Assembly (NCBI GenBank): GCA_008360955.1
Contig: LUCM01003993.1
Coordinates: forward strand, 208,221 to 272,220
Origin: Fasciolopsis buskii
Lineage: Eukaryota > Platyhelminthes > Trematoda > Plagiorchiida > Fasciolidae
Direction: 5' to 3'
Length of the DNA stretch: 64,000 bases
Of this stretch, positions 35,279 to 48,574 are shown in pieces. The position numbers and the translations under genes are program-made. The stretch's first letter is position 1, and each line of letters starts with the position of its first letter. The notes under the pieces were generated by a model. That model worked only from the letters and a program-made list of their open reading frames with translations. It ran no database searches and was not told where the DNA came from.

Positions 35279-38200
35279 CATCATCATTATCATCGCTCAG
35301 CGTTAAAAAGCAAGACAAGCCTCACTGACCACTGCCTTTTCCCCACGGTTACAAGTTTCTATAAAAAGAGTGAATATCCAAGGCGAACAGGGAGTGAACC
35401 TACACAGGCGGAAAAAGATAGGAATGCTGCTGTAACCATCACCCGGAACACAGTTTAACTGTACAGACGCACTCTTTCAGTCATTCTGATTCGATAGAAA
35501 ATGACAACACGATCGCCACTGTTCACGGTTCACTGCCATATCCTTCAGTGTCTCCAGCCAACTACTTGACAGGTCTTTCGGACCCCAACCACGAAGGCGT
35601 GAGACACCTATTTTATCTACCTTCGTTGTGCATTTTTCTCATCTCACCTTGCCATGTCATCTGCTGACCTCCACGTGGCTTCTTCCACTCAATGGGAGGA
35701 ACGAAAAATGCGGCACGGTATGGTAGACGAGTGTTCGCCTTACGGAACACGTGGCCCAATCAGCGTAGTCTACTAAGTTTCATAAGATGAAACAAGCTGT
35801 TCTCAGAATTGGCACGTATTACTAGATTCCTGACCTCCACATTAGTCACCCGGTCACTCCATCCAATCCTAGCCATACTACCTAGACATTGGTGCACGAA
35901 AACCTCCAACGGACAAACATCTCTCACACGCATTATCCATGTCTCGCGACCGTACAACAGAACTGAGCGCACTGTGGCACAATACACACAACCTTTCAAC
36001 TTTAGTGAAATATCAGGCCGACGCCATAAGTGATTCAGCCCTCGATACACGCGTGTTTACCTCTACTGCCGAGCCACCATCGTTCGACACGCAGCTACCA
36101 ATGTAAGTGAAACGGTTCACATTCGTTAGTTCTCCATCCAGTATCAAGTTCGTACTACCGTCCTCTAGTCCTGTAACAGTACTTTGCATTTTGAGGGTGC
36201 AAAACATGCCAAACCGAGCTACACCCATCGAGAGTCTGTCTAGTACACGTTGTACATGGTTCGCTGATTCGAACAGGCATACGATGTCATGTGCGTAATC
36301 TAGATCACACAGCTTCTCATCATTTCTCGGTTCTAGTCCCACATCCTGGAGACCTTCTAAATCATCTTCCATCACCTCATCCATGACGAAGTCGAACAGG
36401 AATGGAGAGATGGGACACCCTTGTCGAACACGACTAGTCGTTTCGAATGAACTTATTAGCTTACTGTATAACCCTCACGTAACCATATGTATGCAAATGC
36501 AAAGCTCGCAACAGGTTTACGAGCTTTGCTGGCATACCGTTCCGGTGGAGATCAGTAAATAGTACTGTCCGATCCACTGAGTCGAACGCGCCTTTCAAGT
36601 CCAGAAAAACCACCATCGTAGGGCGGCGGTGGCGAACAGTGAATATCTGATCGATGCAACCTCGACCTGGACGAAATTCGGCTTGCTAATCGCAGCTGTT
36701 ACTCTCGCGAACATGTATCAAACGAGGCAGCATTATGGAAGCTAACGCCTTAGTAACTATCGGAATTAAACTAATCCCACGATGATTGCTACAGTCACTC
36801 CGTGTGCCGTTTTTGAAAATGGGTACAATCAGTAACTCACTCCACGATAACGGAATACGTTCCTCGTTTGAAACATCACGAAGCAAGGAGATAAGTGATT
36901 TCACCGGAGCTTCTCCACCCAGTTTGGAAGGAAATGCAGGAAGTACATCAGGACAGGCTACTTTTCCCCTCTTCAGAAGTGGAATATTCGACTATACTTC
37001 CACTTCCGCTGGGGGTCGACAGACACCTCTCAAGGATTTGCAGCTGCAGACGTCGGCCTAAATACGTTAGCGTGTGGCCAGGTAAACTGAACCTTGAAGT
37101 GCTCTTACCCCAACGATCCAGCCCTTGTTGTCTACCATGGATGAGCTCTCCACTTATATCACACACGGCTTCACTAACCGAATTCCGCTGCCCTCCGCCC
37201 GCCGGTGTTACGTATAAGCTTAAACCGTTTTTGACTGTTACCGGAAGCGACTGTTGCTTCCATCTCTTCGGCTACCTTAACCCACCACTTTTCACGATGA
37301 TCCTTTTGGCTTGTCGTCAATTGACGCTGCAACTGTTAATGCATCTTATTCTCTTCCTTGCATTTAGTTAGCTGGCGTTTACGCTCCAATTAGACCCAGC
37401 GACCCTTGCGAGATCCAGCGTGTTTGAAGAGCGCTAGATCTAGGACCGCAGTGGAAATCTGCTGTCAGATGTACTGCTCGTCTACATTGTTGCTCGTCGA
37501 ACTTCTTAGTTCCTCGGATAGTTTCTGTTCACAGCTGTTGCGAACAGCCGAATCACACAGACGTTCCACGGCCAATCAAGTTTGTGGCCTGCATGGATGG
37601 CCGTTGAACTGCAGCAAAGATTGCAATAAAACTGTGGCATGGTTCGATACGACGAACGTGGTCCAGTACGATCTGCAGTTCTGGACAGAACTGCGCCAGC
37701 GGTAGCTTACTGCAATATGGTGGATGTGGCTCAGACTACCCATCGAATGAGAGCGCCATGTTGTTGTGCGACGCGAACTGTGTCGGAAATTCGTGGTAGA
37801 TAGGAATATTTATCCGCACAAAATTGGAAAAGTCTTTCCCCGTTATCTATTCGCTCAGGTGGCAAGGCGCATCGCCCACCTAAACAGGATTCCGATACAC
37901 CACGTTTTCCAATTCGCGCGTTGAGATCACCTTCTACCACTACAATTTCAGAGCCTTTGCTCTTCCGAACAAGGGTGACGAGTTCGTCATAACAATCGTC
38001 TTTCTGCATGTCAGTGCTGCCCAGAATAGAAAGCAAATTGCGCTTAACGCAACTATCATTCCGGACGCCGACTGATCCATCCAGTCTCACAGCGCACAAG
38101 CGACTGTTAACCAGGATCCTGTCTAACAGGGCTGCTTTAGTCTTCTCACTCAAGACTATTCCTACACCGCATTTACTCACAGCTTGAGGTGCTTCGTCTC

Positions 38201-38524
38201 CTGAAGTGCGGAGGAAATATCTTGACGACACATTAGGCGCAGTTAGTTGAATTTCTCTACCCTACTCGAATCCTGAATTCGTGTTTCACTCACACAGCGG
38301 ACATCAATCGAAAGTGAGTCCACTGTCAGGGCCAAACACGCCTGTTGGCCAGCCGAGATTCAGAGACTGACGAGGCTTGAGAAAATGTGAGCTAACAGAC
38401 TGAAAACCACCTGCTACACTATTTGATAATAAACCGTTGCGAGTACCGGCTCTGTTATCAGTGGGACACTATGGATAGGCAGAAGGGGCAAAGAGATAGG
38501 GTTGGAGACAGAAGAGACAGGCTA
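35279..38524 (-). mobile_element. RTE-like LINE family 1, near full-length dead copy
   Basis: On the minus strand the 5' end matches the leader of the copy at 48943 from cctgtctcttctgtctccaa. The endonuclease reads GVGIVLSEKTKAALLDRILV and IVVVEGDLNARIGK (GDFN altered to GDLN), with the SDH block as SNHA. The RT contains DFVMDEV and YAHD in place of YADD. The 3' end carries the family tail, agcgttaaa-type followed by a (GAT)n-like run (catcatcattatcatc on the plus strand at 35279). Several frameshifts and stops are shared with 23908-26489. Confidence 0.88.
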
Positions 38525-38699
38525 AATTGAAGGGACGGAACTCTGAGGATTAACGTACTTATCACTTCCCATCGAACTTTATGTAATGTGGAACGCGGTT
38601 CTGATTATCCTACTCGACGACGGATGCAGTATTTAATCATTAGTAAACGTGTACCTCATGGGGATTGATGAAGAGGTGCTGCTAGGCAGTCCAGCCGTT

Positions 38700-39000
38700 G
38701 AGCAGAAGAAACGATTAGGGTTCTCAACCAGAACCTTTGGTTCTAACGAACCTGATCGAGAATCTGCGGGGTATAGCTGAGTGGAAGCCCATCTACTCGG
38801 ATCAATTATCCTTCCACTCATTTTTCCCAGTCGGCCCCCGACTGGGAGGACCAGGAGTCTACTTCGTCAGGTGTCTACTCAATGACCAACTCATAGACAT
38901 GATTTGATCTTCGCCTTGAGATAAGCCATCCTGTATAGGTCGTTGGGTCATGGACGCACGCAAGCTGTCACATCACTTCAAGGTGCCGTCTCGTTTCGTC
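38700..39000 (+). repeat. Interspersed repeat F, forward copy
   Basis: Blocks agctgagtggaag, gggaggaccaggagtctact, ccatcctgtataggtcgttg and gcacgcaagctgtcacatca match the reverse copy at 9480-9765. It lies just beyond the 5' end of the minus-strand LINE. Confidence 0.6.
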
Positions 39001-42000
39001 GGCCAAAAATGGGAAAATCCGGTTGTGTTTTTCATATCCCAGGGTCCATCTAGATTCTATGTGTGGATTGTTTGACTCTTAACTACAGCCGGCTCTTCAG
39101 TTCTGCACAACCCTTGTCTCTCTGCTTCACCGCAAATAGTATTCGGTCAGCAGCTGAAGGATTCTCTTCACCCCTCCATCATTGTCAGACAACGTTGTTT
39201 CCTTTTCCCTTTCGTCCTCCCATTTAATTCTTTCAAGATTGAATAGTAAAGAAATGTAATCCTTTTTGTTTCATGTAAAAACTAGTTACCAATCTCTGAT
39301 GCTATTTCTTTTCGCAAATGACGTGGGCCTTCCATTATCGGTCGACCGAAGTGCATGAGTAGTGGCAGTGCACTAGTGAGGAATTTGACAACCTTCAAGG
39401 TGAATGAATCTGTTGAAAGCTGTAGCTGCATTTGTGGGCAGTAGCACACATCTTGCAATAGAAGTATGGCCTTTAAATCGTACCCATTGGGAACCTTCCC
39501 CAAAGTATTCTGTACTCCAGGGTATCCGTTTTCATCTTTTAGTCAGTCATAACAAGCGAACTGATTAGAGCATTGGGGTGACCTCCTCTGAGCGGCTAAC
39601 TTTGTAACTGAAGTTCTACAGCTAGCTGAACTCTATTTGTAAACGCATGTAGACTGGTAACGCTTTGGCATTTTCTGAACGGCTGCTCTTGATTCACTGA
39701 AAGCTTCGGACATCTAATACTTTGACTTTCTTGCTGTTGATATTGCCCTCGCCTACACGGGTCTTCTCATTAGCCAACAGTGTAAACTTCATGTTACAAA
39801 AAAACGTTAATTTTATCTCACCCTTTCTTAGCGGATCATTTAGACGATGAAGTACAAATGGTTCCACTTAAACTGATCCGAATTTTTTCCCACCCAGTAA
39901 TACTCAGAAGAGCTTCTCAGTATCTGACCTATATCCATACTTTCCGCCATCCTGATGAAAAGCGAAGTTACGGATGTCGCTCTTAGTTACGGATCAGAGA
40001 GCAACTTCTGCTATTGTAAACATTTTTAACGACGATTGAAACCATTGATTTTTCTAGTCAGTAATTACTGTATTTCGCATCCCGTAGCTAACGTAAAACT
40101 TGTAATCTGAAGAGGATTTGAGAGGATTGCGATCACCTCGGTACTCCTCACGTAGGAAACAGTTTGTCAGTTCCACCTTCATACAGATGAAATCGATTGT
40201 AACCAAGTTAACTTACGAAAGGAGAGTGGCCTGAGATTTTCTGGGACAAGACTGACGGGATGAAATTGGACGACGGATTGCGCAGGTTAATGCGGTTGGG
40301 GTGTTTCGCGCATACTCACATAACGCTTACCTCACTATACACTGTCGGCAAGGCCTTTGAAGTTGGCCGTGCCGTATGGACTTTATTCATTCACTGGTTA
40401 TCATCGTTTCTCAGCTATACGGAATAGTAAATTTTCTCCCCTGGCAGTTTATTTTCTCAGTCTTCTAGTACTCTTACGGTTCTCGTCAACAAAATCTGCC
40501 ATGAATCGTGTTTACCACGCGAATCTTTTTTTTTCATTCAATCCCAACTATGTTAGAACACACCGTTCCAACCCTCATGGGTAATTTTACGGGATAGAAA
40601 GCGATAAAGTTAGGTTGTTGTAAATCGGGATAAGGTGAGAAAGCTAGTAGTGGAAATTGATGTGCACTGTTGCATCCTTCATACGTTAAACTGTGAACTT
40701 TCGAAATAATAAATTGACCTTGGATGAATATCTGATATTCATAATTCTTATAATAACTTTTGTCAACCAGAGCTGTGCCAATATCAGAAACCTACGAAAA
40801 TGCAACATAAACATGCGACTTCGGTAGATTGTGTGCCAAACTATTTCTGGCCTTTGGCGCAGCTACTACGAGGGTTAGTGAATTTTTTGAACGCTGTATA
40901 AAACGCCGAAAGGAATAGACATCAGTTACTGGCTATAAGAATGTCTTGCGTTACGAGTTCACATTCTGGACCCTTGTCACAGAATCCTGGATAGCAGTTT
41001 GTGGAGCTGCTACTTATCGCGGACCCCATTTTGGGTTCACTTTAGAGCATCCATCGCCTCAAAAACAAATTATTCGAATGGTCATGAAACCGGTAACTTT
41101 GACGGTGGAGTCGGTAACGCTTTATTCATCCGTTCTTTACCCCTTCGGTGGCCACATGGATTAAGAGTTAGCCACCTCAGAGGTGAGAGGTTTGCGACCT
41201 AGACCTGCTGGTCACTTTCATCGGACCCGTTATACACACCTGGCGTATTGAGGCCATAGTTGATTCTATGCCACTCCAGTTCCCAAGATCATGGCCTCCG
41301 GTCCTTCTCCCAATACAGTGGGTTCTAGAGGTTATGGGGCTTCTTTTTCCATTGCGCTCATTTATGAGTTTATTTAATAAAAATGTCTCAAGGTCAGAAG
41401 TAGCGGATTCTATCCAGCAGTGGGCTGGGTCTTGGAATGTGTGAGCTACAACCCTTTGCATTCATACGCACACGAGAAGCGAATAAAACTAAGGATAAAA
41501 TACCGAGGGTATTAGTAACCTCATCAGCCAGCCACCTCTCGAATTCACGAAAGAGCTGACAGGATATTATGCATCTAGATAGCGCTCAACCGGTAAGGCC
41601 GCTCAGGAGGTGATTCATCAGCATAATAGCTGTTCGAAGCCAGATGGATAGATCGCTCTGCTTTAGTAGCTGTTTACGGACAGGCTCAGTACTATGCAGG
41701 TGGCTCTTTTCATCCTGGTAGGCAGGTTGTTTGTAGTGGGAAAATCTATGACCCCATAGAGCTAATCAGGCCGTCTCGATCCGACTGCTTGGACACTGTT
41801 TTGCTCTTGGTCATGGAGAGTTCTTTTATTCACAGTCATATCATCTGGTTCGACAGGATTGTGAAGAGTTGCTCTGTTGGAGTCTGTTGGAGAATTACAA
41901 CTGTAGCTATCGATTAGAAGAGCACCGGACTAGATCACTATTGGGGGAAATCAAAACCGAGTGGCATATAGTTTGTGAACGAGATTTTCCGGATGCACGA

Positions 42001-42541
42001 GGCCGGTTTCACTTATCAGGCATGCATAATCATCATGTGTATTCATCTTTTTTGGTCACAATAGCAAGAGTGTGCATTTATTGTTGTTGTTGAATAGAAG
42101 AGTTCTGGGTGTGTAATTCATTCGTTTGCTTTCTTGAAAATTTCATCCCCCCATCTCTATACTGCCTGCTTCCAAATGTGTCAGGTATTTTCGGCATAAG
42201 AACGGCTTGATTGATGTAAAATGGGAATTCGACATGTCGGTGGGGTACTAGAGGTTTTAGGTAACAACATAGAGTGAGATCGAAAGTGGAGCAACGATTG
42301 TTCTGTTTTGTTCCAGTCATTTTAAATGTGGAACAGTTTTGCGCGTACTCAGTCATATGTTTACGGATGCAGTTGTGAGTTCACATCCATTTCTGTCCGT
42401 TGACGACTTCGTTTGTCGATAGATAATTTCTCGTCAGTAATGCACCGTTGTAGATTCAGAGTAATACCCCTAAATTACTTAGATTTTCGGAGTCATACCT
42501 GCCGACTTGTGCATTTTCTGACAAATCGATGCTTCTTTCAG
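39001..42541. other. No gene or repeat recognised (intron sequence)
   Basis: Short open frames only. A tRNA-like stretch around 41580-41650 (gcgctcaaccggtaaggccg) could be a SINE head, but no second copy was found. Confidence 0.4.
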
Positions 42542-42915
42542 GGTGGTCCTATCCGCGGTCCACCGGAAATTCGGCAACTGAACAACTGTCACCCGTCGGC
42601 GATGTGCCGTTACACCTGGCTCGTTTGTCTTTACAAAAGCACCATTCACCTGTCACTAGTCCAATGCTGTCCGCAATCGAGGTGTGTGCAGATTACACCC
42701 AATGTGTGCCGGACACTGACATGCAGACCGGTTGTGAAGGGAAACCATTACTCAGCGCACCCCATGTAACATCGGAGGGGCCAAGGACTGATAATAATCC
42801 GACTCATTCTGAACGACAGAATAGTCCATCAATGGATCACGAAGTTCTATCCGACACATTATCAACGACAAGCAGCGCCAGTGAGCAGCAACAGATATGG
42901 CACATTTTGGACAAG
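42542..42915 (+). CDS. BAHCC1/TNRC18: TNRC18/BAHCC1-like gene, disordered linker exon
   Basis: The acceptor is gcttctttcag and the donor is AAG|GTGAGT; incoming phase 1 (codon G|GG), outgoing phase 0. The 125 residues are acidic and Ser/Thr-rich (SDTLSTTSSASEQQQ) and end IWHILDK. No domain is recognised. The exon connects the Tudor-like region to the BAH domain, and its length and composition suit the variable linker that separates them in relatives. A second open frame here (42413-42769) runs through the acceptor and is a shadow. Confidence 0.8.
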
Positions 42916-43014
42916 GTGAGTGCTGTGATTTTGCTCATATCAGCGTATTTGCATACTAATAGTCGAAATTGATTTCTTGCTTATGGCGATCATTCGCTAT
43001 GAGAATTGTTTTCC

Positions 43015-44030
43015 GTCACTGTTGTCCTTTTTCGCTGTTTATCTTCAATCTTTTAATCGAAATGGTCGTGGGACTCACCCTGTCCTCACACGAGAATAGT
43101 GGCATTGATGTTTTCTCAGACAGGACACTGTCGGGGTATGTGGATAATATTACTTTTAGCTGAAGGTCTGGGTAGGTTATAAATATTTCCCAATTGCCTC
43201 AGCAAAGGTATACATATGTTTGGGACACGTTTTGAACATTCAAATTGTAACTCTGTGTTACAGGACTGGTTTGGCTCTAAGCAATACCTTGCTGCTGGAA
43301 GGGAAGATTTGGGATAGGTAGATGAGTCCTGTCATTTGGCAAGCCATATCTCACCAGTCGGTACTTATCGGATGGAGTTTCGAGGAGTACGCAAAATACT
43401 CGATTTGATTTGACGCATCTGTGCAGTCTGTGACAGCCGATTATCGGTCGGAAGTGGATTAAACAAAGTAGCACTAAGATCAGTTCCGAAACAAGGATGT
43501 CTCGGACGACAGATCTGTGAAATATCTATGTTTGAACACTGATATCTTCGTAGTATTGCTAGCATTTATTGTACTGTTAGATAGTAGAACTCCATCATTA
43601 GAACGGAAACTGAGTTTGATTGGACTAATGTTGTTTCGATATATGTTGCGCATGCCCACAAATCTACGCTCTCGATATACGATATACGCTGTTCTGTGAG
43701 TTAGGGGTTGGTCGAAAGACGTAGGTGATCGGCCTGCGACGTGCTGAAAAGGTATGAAAACCATGACTGTTCTGGCTGCGTCAGATTGGACTGTTGGGTT
43801 GAGATTGACGGGATCCCTTAACCCTATGGTTGCTCCTCGGTCGACACGCCAGATAGTGCAGCCGAGTGTTTTCATTGGAAATCTCTCCTCGCCGATGTTA
43901 TCCTTATGTTCGTTTGTCTGCTATTCTCCGTTCGCCTTACCTTGGGGTGGTCGGCTGTGTGAGGTGGCGATCAAAATCGAAGCGCATCAACATGGTAGAC
44001 ATTAGACTTAGACCAATGGCACAGATTTGA
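43015..44030 (+). mobile_element. RTE-like LINE family 2, RT and 3' end, decayed
   Basis: It opens with FNLLIEMVVGLTLSSHENSG then IDVFSDRTLSGYVDNITFS, where YVDN replaces the catalytic YADD. After broken sequence come LIGLMLFRYMLRMPTN (usual 'LHRLRWLGHVLRMP') and the 3' end tgtgaggtggcgatcaaaat. It begins ~100 bases after the exon at 42542-42915. Confidence 0.75.
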
Positions 44031-45229
44031 ACCGGCTTTTTTGCACTTGCACATAGACTAATTCTGGTTAAAAGCTGTATTACTCATGAGTAGTTATAAT
44101 CTTGACATACCTTTTTCCATTATGCAAATCGCAACGTGGATATGGTCTGTCGGTTTCCTAATCGTGAACGGTGGGGAAATTTCAAATTAACAGTCTCCTC
44201 GCCTTTCGTTGGATTAATGAATCCCGAAATTTGTCTGGCAAACGCTTGTGCCACACGCGAACTAAATCAGCCTTAGTATCTTATTTGCATACTAGATTTA
44301 CAGCGTCTCAACTACGCTTAATTTTCCATTCCAATATGATAACTTATGAAATAAATCTTGAGGCAGGACGGTGTTTCTTGTGTGCACAAGTGCTTCAGTT
44401 CGTGCTGTCTACGGTTTAAAAGGAGGAGTGTGGTGCCGTGGACAACTGAGCGACATCAATTATCATGTGTAGGCTAATTCCACTTGTTTCTTCTACGGTG
44501 AACATGCATTGGCAATTTCCGTGCGCTGTATATAATTGCTTTACTCAAACAGTCGCACACCGTACAGGGGGAATGATGGTTCCACCGAACACTCACGGGC
44601 ACCCGATGAGTGTCCGCACTCGTAAAAATTGTCCTGCTCGTCGGGGGAATTTATTCAGCACACCTTTATGTGACTTACTTTTTACTACACAATAGTCTCT
44701 CAACTCACTGCGCCGGTGTTCCTACCCGCACGCAATGAGCGATACGCAGGTTAAGAACAGATTATGAGAGATTGGTGGTGTATCCAACGTAGATTCACAA
44801 AACACTGTTTTCCTACATAGGACTATGTATGCATCAAAAACTGTTGGTAGTGGAAGTAATAATGAATTGGCGTCTCAGTTACCACAAGTGACGCTTCTAA
44901 AAGCTGTTTTCTGTCGACTGTCACTGAGAAGTCCCGTGAAGATTACTTACGGTAAACGAAAAGTCGGCTCATTGTTACTTTCACTATCAACTCTGTTTTT
45001 CATAAGTTTGCGTTTCCATATGGCTAATCACATGAGTCATTATTTATTCGATCGATTCTGAACATCGTTCGGATTTGATATAGTAGATTTGTAATTCCTT
45101 ACTAACAGTATGTGTATCCGGTGTTATAGTCGATGTCCAAGCAGCAGCGCAGTATGGAGCTAGCATACCATGCGGAGTTCAGCTCACCAAATGATGACAA
45201 ACGGGATCGAAATTCCTTTCACCTGCTGA

Positions 45230-45410
45230 CGAGCGATGGCCAGATGGGTAACGCACTTATCATCTCGAAGGTCAGATGTTCAAACCCCAGGTCCGCCGGC
45301 CCTCTGCTCATTAGCACAGCTGATCTACTGAGTATGCGGTATTGTGAAATAGCAACCAAAACCAGTGCACATCATTGCAAGGTTAGTGTGTGTACGAACT
45401 GAACTAAACC
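45230..45410 (+). mobile_element. SINE-D, tRNA-like head with a LINE family-2 tail
   Basis: The head gatggccagatgggtaacgc (box A-like) and gatgttcaaaccccaggtcc (box B-like) are followed by attgtgaaatagcaaccaaa and cagtgcacatcattgcaagg. The tail resembles the 3' end of family-2 LINEs at 11590-11635 and 43950-44000 (gtgaggtagcaaccgaaacc, gttggtgcaagg). Confidence 0.6.
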
Positions 45411-45890
45411 AATCTATTGTGGGCTTAGGCGGTTCTATATCGGAGCTATAGTTTTCAATCCTCACCATAGAAGCAATTCAGTCATGCGTGAAACACCTAA
45501 GAGGAAAGTGATATGAACGGCTTTTCCGTAATTTGATTTGTCCATGTAAGCTAGACTCGTAGGTAAGAGATCTTGGCACTGACATGTGTCTGTTTATCAG
45601 TACCCTGTGTACGCACAAGTTGCAGCGTAGTTCAGTGTATGTGGTGGATGCGAATGGACTGCCCGTGGAACGAGCCCCAATCAGACATCATATTAATCTA
45701 TTATAACTGCTTATGAGTGTAGAAGTCTATAGTTGTGTACCCTATTACCACCGTCTGTTGTGAACACAAGCCTTAACCAGACCAGTTTCGATCAACTGTT
45801 AATGCCAATAATGTGATGAAAACGTGTTTGCTCATTAGCTAATTACATATATCTAGAAAAATCATCTTATTACATTTACTCAATAAACAG

Positions 45891-46072
45891 GTACGACGCC
45901 GTAGGAGTCGTGGCATTTCATGTCGGTCAATCATTCGACAAACGGACGGCCTGGTCATTTCGGTCGGTGATTCCGTCGAGTTCAGTTCAGGTCATGATGA
46001 GGTCTATTTGGGTGAAGTTCGTGCAATACGTTGGGATGAGATGATGAGTGCCCCAATAGTTACGGCTGCATG
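45891..46072 (+). CDS. BAHCC1/TNRC18: TNRC18/BAHCC1-like gene, start of BAH domain
   Basis: The acceptor is tcaataaacag and the donor is GCATG|GTGAGC; phase 0 in, phase 2 out. A basic lead (VRRRRSRGISCRS) precedes the first BAH strands: LVISVGDSVEFSS, then VYLGEVRAIRWDE. In the family the corresponding core is 'I.VGD.AVFLS......IG.IES.WE'. The acidic residue after Trp is kept. The exon ends with TG; the first base of the next exon makes TGG, the Trp of the conserved 'K.KW.YHPEE' strand. BAH domains bind nucleosomes or modified histone tails; in mammalian BAHCC1 and TNRC18 the BAH domain reads repressive H3 methylation. Confidence 0.9.
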
Positions 46073-46701
46073 GTGAGCCATCTAGTATGTGATATAATGT
46101 TCTATTTTGAGGCTGTTTAGCATTTTTGAAAGCTTTTCCAGGATGATCTTTCATGTTAGTTCTAACTTTGCTCAGGAAAGTATAGATAATCCAGTTTGTG
46201 ATGAATCGCGATTTTTTTTCAACCCATCTAAAGTTTATGAAAAATTTTTGTAACGCTAATGGCACGACCTTGTTTGTACTCTTCTCTCGAGTGCATAAAG
46301 GAATGACACAAAAACAACTTAGTTTTTGAAGGGTCAAACTAAGTTGGAAGTGGTGGCCGAGGGACAAAACACAATGCAAGTTCTACAGAAAATCGTTGTT
46401 TGGCGAATAATGATAGAGGGAGTACCATATCCGAAAGTAACCAAATGTTATGGATTCAGAATGAAACCAATCGCTGACTTACACCTTCCTTTAAATTTTC
46501 TGTTCCCGAGTCAGCAGTGTTGACGATTCATTGCAAAATTTTACTCGCGCGACCTCTTGACAGTTAAGTAGGGCCTGTCATAAAGCAGTTAGAGATGGAA
46601 TTTATGCCATCGCCCGTCAGATGCTCAAAATCAAGTTGTTTCATAATAGATTACCTTTTGCGTAGTTCGGGTTATATCTGGCGTCACTCGAACAATTACA
46701 G

Positions 46702-46942
46702 GTACTATAATATGAACGAAGCTGGCGCGGAAGGTGAACTGTTGATGCAATTCAAGGGAGCCGTGTTCGCCACGGAGCATCACGACGAGAATGAGGCACG
46801 GTGCATCCTTCGTCGTGTTCATGTGGCACCATCATATGCAGAGTACCAGACAATTATTCCGGCAGCCGTTCGTGTCACAAATTCAACTGAAAACTGTCCT
46901 CCTTTACATCAATCGATCAAACCGGATCCGGATGCCTGTCAG
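46702..46942 (+). CDS. BAHCC1/TNRC18: TNRC18/BAHCC1-like gene, middle of BAH domain
   Basis: The acceptor is gaacaattacag and the donor is CAG|GTAGGT; phase 2 in, phase 0 out. It reads W-YYNMNEAGAEGE, then VFATEHHDENEARCILRRVH and VAPSYAEYQ. This mirrors the BAH pattern 'W.YHPEET......LY.S.H.DEN....I..KC.V......Y'. The His/Asp/Glu/Asn cluster is characteristic of the BAH core and is intact; the usual Cys after KC is Val-His here. After about residue 60 the sequence turns into low-complexity linker (TNSTENCPPLHQS) absent from the compact vertebrate domain. Confidence 0.92.
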
Positions 46943-47189
46943 GTAGGTGATTGCACTCTGCCCGGACACTCGTCTGCTTCCCTTGCAGTCATTGACTAAT
47001 AGAATGTAATATCCGCTGATTTATCGAACTGGAAACCGTGCATACATAAACAGCAACTTTATCCCGAAAGAGGCAGCATGTAACGAACTCGACTAAGGGT
47101 TGCATGATGAAAATGTAAATATTTCAATCTTGGCTAGTGAAATGTGTGCTCGTCTTCGCTACTTATTATGTAGTAATTTGAATTTTTTA

Positions 47190-47430
47190 TTGCCTGATGC
47201 ATGCCCCTTAGCGCCTAGAACCTATTACACGGGGCGGCAGTAACTGGCACCCAAGATTCTGATTGGTATGGAGTCATATAAGATGTCATTAGGTCAAGTG
47301 TGGTAATGAACCGAGGGACAGGAAACTGCCGTCTACCACTGAGGACCGGATGAGTTGAGATTCGAGCCTCTGGCCTCTTTGAACTGACAGACGTTTAGTC
47401 CACTTCACCATCACTTGGCTGGGGTGTTAC
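47190..47430 (-). mobile_element. SINE-E, tRNA-like, reverse copy
   Basis: The minus strand starts with agtgatggtgaagtggacta (box A-like) and gaggctcgaatctcaac (box B-like). It continues through gggtgccagttactgccgcc to a tail ending in ggcatgcatcaggcaataa. The tail recurs at 21285-21375. Confidence 0.5.
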
Positions 47431-48574
47431 CAGAAACGCGGCACAGCGTGGAATGTGACGTAACACAGCCAACTTCGGATTACAAGCGTAGACCGTTCAC
47501 AGGAATGACCGACTATCCGCAGCTGGCGATTGTACTAGAAATGGTTCTATCAGTTGATTGAGCCTATAACCTCGTGTGTGCACCCCATGATCGGTTTTTC
47601 ATACCACAATTTCATCGCACCAGTATTGAGATTTATGAACAGGCCATACATCTATGAATATTCAATAGTTCAGGTGAGATCACATTGTTAAGGTGTCAGA
47701 AAACGTAAGATCTGCTCACCTCGACGGGATTAAAACGTATGCCTTAGTTTTATGTGGTTACGACAGGTTTTAATCAACGTGAATCAAAGTTCGCGGTGGT
47801 GGTCTACTTGAGCTCGTGATTAGGTAGCCTCCGTGTGCACCAACATTTGATGCAAATCAGGTCATGGGGTTGACTTATACATTCCACTTCAACAGTTGAC
47901 AGCTTATGGAATCCTTACACATTGTCCGGCCCACAGGACGATATACTGACATTTTTGAACTTACGCTCGCCCATTCCCGCGCCACATTTAAAGCGTCACA
48001 AATGCTACCAAATAGTCAATGTTCAGCTGAGTGATTCACTGTTACTCCACGAAAGATCCCACCAGCTGGAGAAAACTAGACGGGAGATGTGATCCCAGTA
48101 GTAGGCCACACTACATTTGTTCTGTATATATAACCCAATGCGTTATTTACATCCACCTTACCATTGGAGACCATCGAAACACTATACACCTGTCTTACTT
48201 TTGTTTGACAATCCATTGGGTCGAACAGCAAATCTCAGTAGGTCAGCCACTGTTGAAGCGAAACCTTTAGCGTTCCTAGGCGAGTGAAGAAAAATGGCAA
48301 TGGGTCGAGCGGCTGTTCCGTCCTAGAACCTTGGAAAACCTATTGGGTTTGACACTCCAGAAGGCCTCAAGGTCGACAGAGCCATCCGGATTACATTTTT
48401 CTGTAATTCATGTATCTGTCGGATCAGAACTCTCTCCCAAATTGAGAGATCATGAAATTCTGATCAAATAGTAATGCGGCATAACCTCTCTCAAAACGGC
48501 ACCTATCTGCCTACTTCACGCTAACGGCGGCAGCATTAATGGTTCATGAATCGAAATTAGGGGCTGAAAACACC

